Source: Bacteroidales bacterium (GTDB lineage: Bacteria > Bacteroidota > Bacteroidia > Bacteroidales > UBA12077). From it: DNA of 64,000 bases. The notes under the pieces were generated by a model that was not told where the DNA came from, ran no database searches, and saw nothing but the letters and a program-made list of their open reading frames with translations. Below, piece by piece: positions 40,770 through 50,806 of this stretch (positions are counted from its first letter, which is position 1; every line of letters begins with the position of its first letter). The stretch lies in contig JAHOYT010000054.1 of NCBI GenBank assembly GCA_019038645.1, forward strand, positions 1 to 64,000. Direction: 5' to 3'. The position numbers were made by a program, and so were the translations under genes.

Positions 40770-41077
40770 TCTTCTTCAACAATAACAAAAATATCTTCAT
40801 TATCTTTTTTCATAAGGTATTGTTCGCGTGCAAATTTCTCAAGATTTTTATTATTGGTTTTTAATTGCTGTAAACGTTTAGAATCTTTATCAATTCGCTC
40901 AATATAGTACTTCTTATCTTTTTCTAATTGACGAAGATGTCTTAACTCTCTTGCTCTGTCCAGCAGGTTGTTCCTGTCGAAAAAGAAAAGCCATATAATG
41001 AAAATGAGTATTGTAAGAATAAATTTATTCTTAGCAAAAGGAAGTATTTTCTTCCATATTTTAAGTGCAGTACTCAT
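40766..41077 (-). CDS. Septum formation initiator (FtsB/DivIC) family protein
   Basis: Single TM plus coiled coil; LEKFAREQYLMKKDNEDIFVI. Confidence 0.85.
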   Translation of the reverse strand: MSTALKIWKKILPFAKNKFILTILIFIIWLFFFDRNNLLDRARELRHLRQLEKDKKYYIERIDKDSKRLQQLKTNNKNLEKFAREQYLMKKDNEDIFVIVEED

Positions 41078-41225
41078 GCTACAATATTAAGAGAAAATAG
41101 ATCTTACACAAAAGATTTTAATGGGAAAGTATTAACAATAATTAGTAAAAAGTTTAGATTTAATAGTTAAAAGTTTTAAAATGTGAATAACTCCGAACTT
41201 TAAACTCGAAACTCAGAACTATTGT

Positions 41226-41429
41226 TTATCCTCCGCTTACCAGATGAAGCACTATTACATTATCTCCCTCATTGATTTCAAAAATATCGTAAGCATCTTT
41301 TTTAATCAACTTGCTATTAACTTTTATAACCAACATTTTAAAAGTGTAGTTCTTAATTTGAAGAATTTCAGAGATAGTTATTTTTTCTCTATCAAAAGAT
41401 TCCTGCCGGTTATTTAGTATGATTTCCAT
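41226..41429 (-). CDS. ThiS/MoaD-like sulfur-carrier protein ending in Gly-Gly
   Basis: 67 aa beta-grasp-like, C-terminal NVIVLHLVSGG; TAATG overlap with upstream ThiF-like gene. Confidence 0.85.
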   Translation of the reverse strand: MEIILNNRQESFDREKITISEILQIKNYTFKMLVIKVNSKLIKKDAYDIFEINEGDNVIVLHLVSGG

Positions 41430-42013
41430 TATTTCTTACTTAACAAAATTTCTAAAACAGTATTCGCCTGCATATTTGCCACTATCCCAACTCTTGGTGC
41501 CAATGGTGGATTATTATCAGCAATTTCTGATTTTTCATCGCCGCAAATATATAAATTTTCGTTTTGTCTGAATTTTATAGCGTTATTTTTTCCCCAACCA
41601 GCCATGCCAGAGCCAATAATAACTGGTATTTCAGGTAATTCTGATAAACATGTTTCAATCAACATCTTTTTCATTTCTGCTAAATCGAATGCTTCTACAA
41701 TAATGTCACAATCTTTATAAATCTCAACAATGTTATTCTCATTAAGTTTAATATTATTGTCAATAACATTAATTTCAGGATTTATTCTTTTAATATTTTC
41801 TTTTAATGCATCCACTTTTCTAAGACCGATCTGATCTTTAAAGAAATACTGGCGATTAAGATTCGATTCATACACAATATCAAAATCAGAAATAATGATT
41901 TTACCAATTCCAACTCTTGCCAGAGCCACAGCACAATTCGAACCTAATCCTCCTGCTCCTGCAATACCAATGGTGTAATTTTTAAGTTTTGTTTTTATTT
42001 CTTCGAAAGTCAT
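41429..42013 (-). CDS. ThiF/MoeB/HesA-family sulfur-carrier adenylyltransferase (short, ThiF family 2-like)
   Basis: GIAGAGGLGSNCAVALARVGIGKIIISDFDIVYESNLNRQYFF. Confidence 0.9.
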   Translation of the reverse strand: MTFEEIKTKLKNYTIGIAGAGGLGSNCAVALARVGIGKIIISDFDIVYESNLNRQYFFKDQIGLRKVDALKENIKRINPEINVIDNNIKLNENNIVEIYKDCDIIVEAFDLAEMKKMLIETCLSELPEIPVIIGSGMAGWGKNNAIKFRQNENLYICGDEKSEIADNNPPLAPRVGIVANMQANTVLEILLSKK

Positions 42014-42016
42014 AAT

Positions 42017-42715
42017 TTATGGTTTTAAAAAGACCTTACTCATAAATGATAAAAACTGTTTTGTGCCTCCTCCTTTCTTAATAATTTTCAATGTATTTTC
42101 ATCATTGGGTTCAAAGACGGAACCAAAAAGTAATTTAATATTACGATACTGAAACATTTCGCCATTAAGTATTGTTGACGGACCCAAAGTGTAAATATCG
42201 CAATTATCTCTGGTTGCATTAACCAAATCTAAGAATGTTTTATTAAAAACTGAAGTTGAGGAAAGAATCAAGGCATCAGCCTTTTCAATTTCGATTAACT
42301 GTTCTGACATATTAGTTAACTTATTATCTTCTTCAGCTTTATCAAATATTTTTAAATCTATTTTTTCATTTTCGAATTTTTCAACCAACGATCGAAAAAA
42401 CCCAATCATTACAATTTTATTATATTTTTTAAAATCGATTTTGTTAAAAATATCTATGGTTGTATCATATTGATTATCATAATTATAAGTGGCATTAAAA
42501 TACGCATTTAAAACAATCCTGTGCTGAATATTTTTTAAATCAGGAATCTTTAAATCCCGGATATCAACTTTTATATAATTATCGAGTGTAGCACAAACAC
42601 CAATATTTCCATTCTTTAGAATAACTGCTACATATTTTGCTCCACAAACAATATTCTGGATGTTATTAATGTCGGTTCCGTATTTTTCGAAAAAGTATTC
42701 TAAGGGTTCTTGCAT
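42017..42715 (-). CDS. DUF364 (putative heavy-metal chelation domain) protein
   Basis: VMIGFFRSLVEKF...DALILSSTSVFNKTFLDLV...YTLGPSTIL pattern. Confidence 0.75.
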   Translation of the reverse strand: MQEPLEYFFEKYGTDINNIQNIVCGAKYVAVILKNGNIGVCATLDNYIKVDIRDLKIPDLKNIQHRIVLNAYFNATYNYDNQYDTTIDIFNKIDFKKYNKIVMIGFFRSLVEKFENEKIDLKIFDKAEEDNKLTNMSEQLIEIEKADALILSSTSVFNKTFLDLVNATRDNCDIYTLGPSTILNGEMFQYRNIKLLFGSVFEPNDENTLKIIKKGGGTKQFLSFMSKVFLKP

Positions 42716-42953
42716 ATTTTTAAATCTTGAATGCTAAAATATTTAACAAATTTACAATTAATTCTTTCAAATAATTAATATAATTTGGAATGCTAATATG
42801 TTCATATACAAACCAGTAATTGTATTTCTAAATTCATTCCCGATATGCACAATATAACATATTGATTTAAGTCATATTATACTTTCAATGCAAACTATAA
42901 TTTTATAATTTTGAAAGGCTAAAATTTAAAATAAACTTTAAGGAAAAATAGAT

Positions 42954-45107
42954 ATGGATATTCAAAAAATGAAAGACGCTCACAAGCTTTTAAAAGAGTG
43001 GAAATATGAGCTTCGCCCAATCGATAAAGGGTATAATGATCGTACATTGTATGTGAATGTTGGTTCAAATGAAATTAAGGAGAAACCTGTTCCACAACAA
43101 ATGAAAGAAAAATTTATTGGTGGAAAAGGATATGGCTTAAGATTATTATGGGATGCTACTGCACCTGAAACAAAATGGAACGACCCTGAAAATGAAATCA
43201 TTATTGCTGGTGGTCCTATTTGCGGTATAACTCAATATTCTGGTACAGGTAAAGCTATTGTAGTATCTGTATCTCCGCAAACTAATTCCATTATGGATTC
43301 AAACGTAGGTGGTCATTTTGGTCCGTTTTCTAAGTTTGCCGGATTTGATGCTGTTGAGATTCAGGGAAAATCTGAAAAAGAAGTTATAGTATTTATTGAT
43401 GGAGTTAATGGTAAAGTTGAGATTTTAGAAGCTCCAGAAGAACCAATTGATAGTCATGTTTTGGGTGAAGTATTACACGAAATGTATTCTGATGATGAAA
43501 AGGACAGAAGAAATGTTTCTGTTGTTTCAGCCGGAACTGCTGCTGATCATTCATTAATTGGAATGTTAAACTTTACTTTCTGGGATAATAAACGTAAACT
43601 GGTTCGTTTAAAACAAGCTGGTCGTGGTGGAATCGGAACTGTTTTCAGAGATAAAAAAATTAAAGCATTAGTTTGTAAAATACCTGGTGTAAAGGGTAAC
43701 TTGAATAATGTTGTTGATATGGAAGCTATCATGGAACGTGGTAAGCGATTCAACAAAGAAATGCGTGAGCTTGACGATTCGCAATGCGAAATGAAGAGTA
43801 AAGGTACAGCTCACCTTACTGGAATAATGAATGATTATGATCTACTTCCGGTAAATAATTTTAAGTTTGGAAATCATCCGGATGCTCATAAAATTAACGG
43901 AGATGTTTGGAAATCATATTTTACACAAGGTGTTCCTGATGGATGTTGGATTGGTTGTAATATGTCATGTGCAAAAGGTGTTGATAATTACTTATTAAGA
44001 ACCGGACCATATGCCGGAGATAAAGTAATTGTTGATGGACCTGAATATGAAACAACTTCATCGAATGGTTCAATAATGGGTATCTTTAATCCTGATTTTA
44101 CTATTGAAACTAACTTTTATTGTGATACTTATGGTATTTGTACTATTACTTTTGGTACAATCATGGGATTTGTAATGGAATGTTACGAAGCTGGAATTTT
44201 GAACGAAGAACGTACTGGTGGATTAAAATTGAACTTCGGTAATGCAGATGATGCAATGGAGGTGTTACACCAAATGGCAGGTGGCGAAGGATTCGGTAAG
44301 ATTGCAGGATTAGGTGTTCGTAAAATGAAACAACTGTTTGCTGAAAAAGGATGGGGTGATGCTCAATTCATGCAAGACATTGGAATGGAAAACAAAGGGT
44401 TGGAATATTCTCAATATGTTTCTAAAGAATCATTAGCTCAGCAGGGTGGTTATGCCATGACTAATAAAGGTCCACAGCACGACGAAGCCTGGTTAATTTT
44501 CATGGATATGGTAAACAACCAGATTCCTACTTTCGAGAAAAAAGCAGAAGCATTGCATTATTTCCCAATGTTCCGTACCTGGTTTGGTTTAACAGGATTA
44601 TGTAAATTGCCATGGAACGACGTTGAGCCTGTAAATAATGCAGAAGCTGATGAGCCAGCAAAAGTACCGGAGCATGTTGACAATTATGTAACTATTTTCA
44701 AAGCTGTTACAGGATTAGAATTCGATAAAGAAGAAATGATTACTCAATCGGAAAGAGTATATAACTTTCAGCGTATTTTTAATATTCGTAGAGGTTATGG
44801 TGTACGGAAAGATGATGCTCAGCCATATCGTGCTGCAGGTCCTGTTACAATAGAAGAATACGAATCTAAAGCAGAGCATTATGACAAACAGCTGAAAGAA
44901 TTAATCGGTGTTGATCCTGCCGGGAAATCTGTTGAGGAAAAGAATGCGATTACAAGAAAATACAGAGAAGAACAATACGAAAAACTACTTGATGCAGTTT
45001 ATGCGCGTCGTGGTTGGACATCTAATGGTGTTCCAAAAATTGAACACTTAAAGAATATAGGTATGGATCTTCCGGAATTAATCGAAGTAATAAAAGATAA
45101 GCAATAG
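42954..45107 (+). CDS. Tungsten-type aldehyde:ferredoxin oxidoreductase family protein
   Basis: LYVNVGSNEIKEKPVPQQMKEKFIGGKGYGLRLLWD; RGGIGTVFRDKKIKALV; GCWIGCNMSCAKG and late LTGLCKLP cysteines (Fe4S4). Confidence 0.93.
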   Translation: MDIQKMKDAHKLLKEWKYELRPIDKGYNDRTLYVNVGSNEIKEKPVPQQMKEKFIGGKGYGLRLLWDATAPETKWNDPENEIIIAGGPICGITQYSGTGKAIVVSVSPQTNSIMDSNVGGHFGPFSKFAGFDAVEIQGKSEKEVIVFIDGVNGKVEILEAPEEPIDSHVLGEVLHEMYSDDEKDRRNVSVVSAGTAADHSLIGMLNFTFWDNKRKLVRLKQAGRGGIGTVFRDKKIKALVCKIPGVKGNLNNVVDMEAIMERGKRFNKEMRELDDSQCEMKSKGTAHLTGIMNDYDLLPVNNFKFGNHPDAHKINGDVWKSYFTQGVPDGCWIGCNMSCAKGVDNYLLRTGPYAGDKVIVDGPEYETTSSNGSIMGIFNPDFTIETNFYCDTYGICTITFGTIMGFVMECYEAGILNEERTGGLKLNFGNADDAMEVLHQMAGGEGFGKIAGLGVRKMKQLFAEKGWGDAQFMQDIGMENKGLEYSQYVSKESLAQQGGYAMTNKGPQHDEAWLIFMDMVNNQIPTFEKKAEALHYFPMFRTWFGLTGLCKLPWNDVEPVNNAEADEPAKVPEHVDNYVTIFKAVTGLEFDKEEMITQSERVYNFQRIFNIRRGYGVRKDDAQPYRAAGPVTIEEYESKAEHYDKQLKELIGVDPAGKSVEEKNAITRKYREEQYEKLLDAVYARRGWTSNGVPKIEHLKNIGMDLPELIEVIKDKQ

Positions 45108-45126
45108 AATAAATCAGATAAATTTT

Positions 45127-45166
45127 AAAGGGTTGGTCCGGCATCTATCGGGATCAGCCCTTTTTT
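45127..45166 (+). terminator. Terminator of AOR gene
   Basis: AAAGGGTTGGTCC ... GGATCAGCCCTTTTTT (G.T pairs allowed). Confidence 0.65.
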
Positions 45167-45352
45167 ATTAATAAGTGTATTGTTTAACTAAATTATTTGT
45201 ACGGATGATTTTAAACTATTTTGTTATATCTAAGTCATATGGTTCAGTCTTTTAGATCAGTTTACATGTTGTTTAATTAAATAGTGTAAAAAAAAGTTAA
45301 ACAAAACAACAAATACCTAAAACATGGTATTTCAGAATTAAATGGTTTATTA

Positions 45353-45360
45353 TACTTTTG
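45353..45360 (+). promoter_or_regulatory. -7 box TACTTTTG 7 nt before ATG
   Basis: TAnnTTTG match immediately upstream of 45368. Confidence 0.45.
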
Positions 45361-45367
45361 ACCCATA

Positions 45368-45751
45368 ATGAGTGATAGAAAACTAAATAACAACAAGCGA
45401 ATTATAACATTCCTGTTTTTTGTTTTAATAGGAGGAATTATTTTTAATTCCACTTTCTTTCTTCATTCTCACAGAACGGCTTGCGGTAAAGTAATTGTTC
45501 ACGCTCATCCGTTTAATAAAAGTGCCGAAGGCGAAGATTCTTCTTCACAACACAAGCATAATAAAATCGATTTACAGGTAATATCTTCTTTAAAGTATTT
45601 CGTAAGCATAGCTTCATCAGCAGAAATACCATACAATCCTGTTTTGGAAACAGAATTTGTTGATGAGCAATTTGTATTTTTAATTTCAGAGAGTATTTCT
45701 TTACAAACAGACCGTGGTCCTCCTTTTGATTCTCCATTTATTATAGCTTAA
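45368..45751 (+). CDS. Small membrane-anchored His-containing protein with C-terminal RGPP motif
   Basis: TM segment then HSHRTACGKVIVHAHPFN...QHKHNK; C-terminal TDRGPPF; shares architecture with 56425..56799. Confidence 0.65.
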   Translation: MSDRKLNNNKRIITFLFFVLIGGIIFNSTFFLHSHRTACGKVIVHAHPFNKSAEGEDSSSQHKHNKIDLQVISSLKYFVSIASSAEIPYNPVLETEFVDEQFVFLISESISLQTDRGPPFDSPFIIA

Positions 45752-45831
45752 TATTTAAAGCATTATTCTTCATTTAATTAATTGGGATAGTAATTCCGGT
45801 TTATCATTATTTAATACAACACAATATTACA

Positions 45832-48201
45832 ATGCGTAGAATTATATATATATTTCTGGCAATAACATTTAATATATTTTCAAATAATATAATTGCAAAC
45901 AATCCGGTCTCAACAGTTAATGGTTCTGTTACAAGTAATGGCGAACAGGTATCATTTGCAACTATAATAGTAAAAGGAACAACAATAGGTACTGCTTCAG
46001 ATGAATACGGGCAGTATAATTTAATTAATATACCTGATGGTAAAATTATTGTTCGTGCTCAGGCCATTGGTTACAAACCCAAAGAGATAGAAGTGGAAGT
46101 TATTACTGCAAAATCGAAACAGATTAATTTTGATTTGGAAGAGGATGTTTTTGGACTTGAACAGGTGGTTATTACAGCCGACAGAAACGAAAAAAACAGG
46201 AAAGAATCATCTGTAATTGTAAACACTTTAACTCCAAAATTATTTGGCATTGCACAAACTGCAACATTAAGCGAGGGATTAAATTTTTGTCCGGGATTAA
46301 GAATGGAGAATAACTGTCAGAACTGCGGCTTTAATCAGGTTCGTATGAACGGCATGGAAGGGCCGTATTCTCAGATTCTAATAAATAGCCGACCAATTTT
46401 TAGCGGATTAGCAGGTGTTTATGGTCTTGAATTAATCCCATCTAATATGATTGAGCGAATTGAAGTTGTACGCGGTGGAGGTTCTGCTTTATATGGAAGT
46501 AACGCCATAGCAGGAACAATAAATTTAATTTTGAAAGATCCAATCAATAATTCTTATGAAGTGGCACTTAATAGTGCCCTAACCGGTGTTGGGATTAATG
46601 GCTCCGGAAATCCGGCAGAAGATTACAGTGTGAATTTTAATACATCCATTGTTTCAGATGAAAATAAAACAGGAGTAGCATTGTATGGATTTTACAGGGA
46701 TCGCCAACCTTTTGATGTTAACGATGATGGATTTTCGGAATTATCTTTAATAAAAAATAATACCATTGGAACACGATTATTTTACCGTCCCGGATATAGA
46801 AATAAAATAGCCATAGATTTTTTTAATATCAGAGAAGACAGGAGAGGTGGTAATAAATTTGATTTACCTAAACACGAAACAGATATTACCGAAGCTGTTG
46901 AACATAATATCACTACAGGTGCAATAACTTTTGATCAATTTTTCAGGGAATTTGATTTGTGGTCGGTATTTGCATCGGGGCAGTTTGTCAACAGAGATTC
47001 GTATTATGGTGCATTACAGTCACTTAAAGATTATGGAAGGACCAGCGGATTTACATATACAATAGGATCACAATACAATGCCAAATTTAAAAATTCAGGT
47101 TTGATTTTAGGAATTGAAAATCGGAGAGAAACTTTATTTGATGAAAAACTGGGCTATCCTGATTATGAAGGCGCTTATTACGTAGCTGGTAATTTATTTA
47201 TTCCTCATATTGAGAATACCACAGTTGCTGATCAGGTGTCGAACACTTTAGGTGCATTTGTACAGTATGAGGTTGATTTAAATAAGTTAAATATATCGGT
47301 TGGTGCCAGGTTCGATAATTATTTGGTTGAGGACAGAGAAAATAATGCAACCAAAAAAACAGGAAATGTAGTAAGCCCAAGGTTAACTTTTAAGTATGAT
47401 TTTATGGAGTATTTGCAGGCTCGTGTAAGTTATTCTCAGGGATACAGAGCACCTCAGATTTTTGATGAGGATTTACATATTGAAACATCAGGTTCCCGAA
47501 AAGTTGTTCACACGAATGATCCTGATTTAAAGCAGGAAACAAGCCATAGTTATATGGCTTCATTAGATTTTAATAAATCTTTTGGTACGATTAATACAAG
47601 TTTATTGATCGAGGGATTTTATACTAAACTAAATGATGCATTTGCTAATGAGTATAATAATCCTGATGCAAACGGAGTGGTTACTTATACAAGGATTAAT
47701 ACCGGTGATGGTGCTTTTGTTCAGGGTATTAATCTGGAATTAAATTTAGTTCCATCAGATATTTTTTCGTTTTCGGGTGGTTTTACATTTCAAAGTAGTA
47801 AATATGAAGAGGAACAGGAATTTAACGAAAAAAACTTTTTTAGAACTCCAAACCAATATGGATACTTAACAATTGACTGGGATTTTATGAAGAATATATG
47901 TTTATCTGCTACCGGAAACTACACTGGCAGCATGTTGGTTCCTTACTTTGGACCGGAACAAACAAATCCGGAAGTTGGTGAATTAAGAAAGTCTGGTTCG
48001 TTCTATGATATTAGCTCAAAATTAAGCTATGATATAAAAATTAAAGAGAGCAAAGTGCAGATATTTGCCGGAATAAAAAACATTTTTAATTCATATCAGA
48101 ATGATTTTGATTTAGGAATAGAGCGCGATCCGGGTTATTTGTACGGACCCACTTTGCCACGAACAGTATATTTCGGAATTAAACTGGGGAATTTATTGTA
48201 A
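45832..48201 (+). CDS. TonB-dependent receptor with N-terminal carboxypeptidase-regulatory-like domain
   Basis: VNGSVTSNGEQVSFATIIVKGTTIGTASDEYGQYNL; plug VRMNGMEGPYSQILINSRPIFSGLAGVYGLELIP..IERIEVVRGGGSALYGSNAIAG. Confidence 0.93.
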   Translation: MRRIIYIFLAITFNIFSNNIIANNPVSTVNGSVTSNGEQVSFATIIVKGTTIGTASDEYGQYNLINIPDGKIIVRAQAIGYKPKEIEVEVITAKSKQINFDLEEDVFGLEQVVITADRNEKNRKESSVIVNTLTPKLFGIAQTATLSEGLNFCPGLRMENNCQNCGFNQVRMNGMEGPYSQILINSRPIFSGLAGVYGLELIPSNMIERIEVVRGGGSALYGSNAIAGTINLILKDPINNSYEVALNSALTGVGINGSGNPAEDYSVNFNTSIVSDENKTGVALYGFYRDRQPFDVNDDGFSELSLIKNNTIGTRLFYRPGYRNKIAIDFFNIREDRRGGNKFDLPKHETDITEAVEHNITTGAITFDQFFREFDLWSVFASGQFVNRDSYYGALQSLKDYGRTSGFTYTIGSQYNAKFKNSGLILGIENRRETLFDEKLGYPDYEGAYYVAGNLFIPHIENTTVADQVSNTLGAFVQYEVDLNKLNISVGARFDNYLVEDRENNATKKTGNVVSPRLTFKYDFMEYLQARVSYSQGYRAPQIFDEDLHIETSGSRKVVHTNDPDLKQETSHSYMASLDFNKSFGTINTSLLIEGFYTKLNDAFANEYNNPDANGVVTYTRINTGDGAFVQGINLELNLVPSDIFSFSGGFTFQSSKYEEEQEFNEKNFFRTPNQYGYLTIDWDFMKNICLSATGNYTGSMLVPYFGPEQTNPEVGELRKSGSFYDISSKLSYDIKIKESKVQIFAGIKNIFNSYQNDFDLGIERDPGYLYGPTLPRTVYFGIKLGNLL

Positions 48202-48281
48202 AAGGTGCTTCCCATAATAAGATGCAAATCCTTTGCTTACATATAGATATAAGTAAATAGAGTGGTCATACTGAGCTTGTT

Positions 48282-48305
48282 GAAGTTATTAAAGATAAGC
48301 AATAA
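48282..48305 (+). pseudogene. 3' remnant of an AOR-like gene (EVIKDKQ-stop)
   Basis: GAAGTTATTAAAGATAAGCAATAA vs AOR end GAAGTAATAAAAGATAAGCAATAG. Confidence 0.45.
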
Positions 48306-48324
48306 GATAAAGAATTATATAGAT

Positions 48325-48357
48325 AAAAGGGTTGGCAATATAGTCAACCCTTTTTTA
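48325..48357. terminator. Bidirectional terminator AAAAGGGTTG...CAACCCTTTT
   Basis: 10-bp stem with T-tracts on both strands between convergent genes. Confidence 0.75.
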
Positions 48358-48358
48358 T

Positions 48359-50773
48359 TTATTCATACCTAAGCGCTTCAACCGGATTTTTATTAGCGGC
48401 AATTACTGCATGTATACTTATAGTAAGTTGAGCTATTAGTAAAGTTATTAAACCAGCTATAAAATATATCCAGTATGGCATATCAATTCTATAAGAAAAA
48501 TTCATTAACCATTTATTCATAAATAAGTATACCAATGGCCATGCAAGTATATTTGAAATTAGAACTAACCACATAAATCCTGATGACATATTTAATACTA
48601 TTTTTGAAATACTAGCACCAAGAACCTTTTTTATACCAATTTCTTTTGTTCTCTTTTCAGCAGAATATAAGGTTAATCCATAAAGTCCCAGGCAAGCAAT
48701 AAAAATTCCAAGAAATGTAAAGATTAATATTAACTTACCGGCTTTTTCCTCTTCATTGTAGAGTTTATTAAAATCATCATCTAAAAAGTAATAATAAAAT
48801 GGATTATCAGGATATAATTCATTCCATTTCTTTTCTATAGTTTTGACCGATGCACTGATGTCCCCATCATTAATTGTAAGATTTAAAGTGCTAAATTGAT
48901 CTGGAAAAAATTCTAAGATAAGTGGTTCAATTTTATTCTGGAGTCCCATAAAATGGAAATCTTCGACCACACCAATAACTTTTAATATTCTTCCTCCCAA
49001 TCCGGTAACAATTTCATGTCCAATTGCTTCTTCAGGATTGCTCCATCCGAATGATTTTAAAGCAGATTTGTTTAGAATATAAGAACCATATTCACGTTGT
49101 TCCCACGATGAAATATCTGTAATTATGGTTTTGTCAAAATTTCTACCTCCAATTAATTTAATATCAAATTGACTAATAAAGTTATCATCAACAAACATGT
49201 AATACATGGATTGACTTTTATTATCTTGTTCTCTTGGTAGATGAGCAGAAAAATTACCTATACTATGTCCGATGGAAGTAGATGAAACGGAAATATCTTT
49301 CACATTCGTATTTGAAATAAACTCTTTTTTAATTTCCTCATAATTTTCTTCAACTGAGATGCTACCTCTTATTGGAAGAATGAGTTTGTTAGATTTATTA
49401 AACCCAAGCTTTTTGTTTTTCATATAATTTACCTGGGTATATATAATAAAAGATGCAATAATTAAAGCAATTGAAATAGCAAATTGTATTATTACTAAAA
49501 CTTTACGAACAATTGAACTAAAAGAACCTTTTCTTTTTTCATTACGAAATGCATCTATAGGTTTTACAATTGACAAATAAATGGCAGGATAACTTCCGGA
49601 TAAAAGACCTATTAAAATTCCAAATACTATTAAGCCGGGCAATGTCCACCAATTAGATAAATATTCAATGTTTAAATCTTTATCTACAAGATTATTAAAT
49701 GTTGTTTGAACTAATTCAATTATGTATAGGGCAATATTCAACGCAATAAAACTTAAAATAACCGATTCAATAAGAAATTGAGAAATAACAACTTTTTTAG
49801 TTCCTCCAAGAATTTTCCGAATAGCGATTTCCTTAAAGTTATTTATGTTTTTGGATGTTGATAGATTCATAAAGTTAACACTTCCAATAATTAGAATAAA
49901 TATTCCAATAATTGAAAAAATGAATATATATATATTATTACCATGGATATTTTCATCAAGTCTGTATGGTTCATTTAAATGAATATCTGCTAATGGTTCT
50001 ACAAAGAATCTTATACTAAATCCATTATCTCTCATTCGCTGACCTTCATAATGATAAGCTATAGTATCAAGTCCTGCTTCAAATCTTTCAAAATCGATAT
50101 TTGGTTTAAGTGTGATATATGTAAAAAACATAGTGTTAAACCAATTGGCATTCAGTTCATGCCAGTCTTTCCAAGTAGCTAATGATGCTATAAATTCATA
50201 TTGCAAAATAGAATTATCTACACAATCTTCAATAATTCCAGTTATTTCATAATCACGAGTATTTACATGAATTAATTTTCCAATTGGATCTTCCTCACCA
50301 AAATATTTTTTTGTTGCACCTTGCGTTACTAAAATTGTGTTTGGGCGAACTAAGGCATCATCAGGATTTCCTTTGATAAATCTTATTTTAAATATTTTTA
50401 ATAGATCCGGCTCAGAAATAATCATTTTACTTTCGTAAAAGCTTTTATCTTCGTATTTAAATAATCTATTTCCCCAAACGTATGTACGGGCTGAATATTC
50501 AACCTGAGGGTGTTTTTCTTTTATCCCAGCACCTGCAGGTCCGCATACGGGAGCATAAATAGTACTTTCTTTTCCTTGGGTAAATTCTTGAAGTACTCTG
50601 TATGTTCGTTTATAATTAGGATGAAACTTGTCATAACTTAGCTCGTGATTAATCCACAAAAAGATTAAGATACTGCAAGCAAGACTAATTGCCAGACTCA
50701 ATATTTTTATAATCGAGAATATTTTATCGCTTATAATTTTTCGAAGGCTAATTTTTATATGATTCCAAAACAT
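48359..50773 (-). CDS. MacB/FtsX-type ABC transporter permease
   Basis: NHIKISLRKIISDKIFSIIKILSLAISLACSILIFLWINHELSYDKFH; two FtsX TM modules (FKEIAIRKILGGTKK; TKEIGIKKVLGASISKIV). Confidence 0.93.
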   Translation of the reverse strand: MFWNHIKISLRKIISDKIFSIIKILSLAISLACSILIFLWINHELSYDKFHPNYKRTYRVLQEFTQGKESTIYAPVCGPAGAGIKEKHPQVEYSARTYVWGNRLFKYEDKSFYESKMIISEPDLLKIFKIRFIKGNPDDALVRPNTILVTQGATKKYFGEEDPIGKLIHVNTRDYEITGIIEDCVDNSILQYEFIASLATWKDWHELNANWFNTMFFTYITLKPNIDFERFEAGLDTIAYHYEGQRMRDNGFSIRFFVEPLADIHLNEPYRLDENIHGNNIYIFIFSIIGIFILIIGSVNFMNLSTSKNINNFKEIAIRKILGGTKKVVISQFLIESVILSFIALNIALYIIELVQTTFNNLVDKDLNIEYLSNWWTLPGLIVFGILIGLLSGSYPAIYLSIVKPIDAFRNEKRKGSFSSIVRKVLVIIQFAISIALIIASFIIYTQVNYMKNKKLGFNKSNKLILPIRGSISVEENYEEIKKEFISNTNVKDISVSSTSIGHSIGNFSAHLPREQDNKSQSMYYMFVDDNFISQFDIKLIGGRNFDKTIITDISSWEQREYGSYILNKSALKSFGWSNPEEAIGHEIVTGLGGRILKVIGVVEDFHFMGLQNKIEPLILEFFPDQFSTLNLTINDGDISASVKTIEKKWNELYPDNPFYYYFLDDDFNKLYNEEEKAGKLILIFTFLGIFIACLGLYGLTLYSAEKRTKEIGIKKVLGASISKIVLNMSSGFMWLVLISNILAWPLVYLFMNKWLMNFSYRIDMPYWIYFIAGLITLLIAQLTISIHAVIAANKNPVEALRYE

Positions 50774-50806
50774 AATTTGTAAATTTAATTGGTTTTGAAA
50801 TTGAAT

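Noticed and set aside
42716-42953. Possible Moco/Tuco riboswitch upstream of AOR
   Set aside because: The AT-rich leader shows no recognisable conserved riboswitch structure; only -7 boxes (42747-42754 minus, 42906-42913 plus) could be argued.
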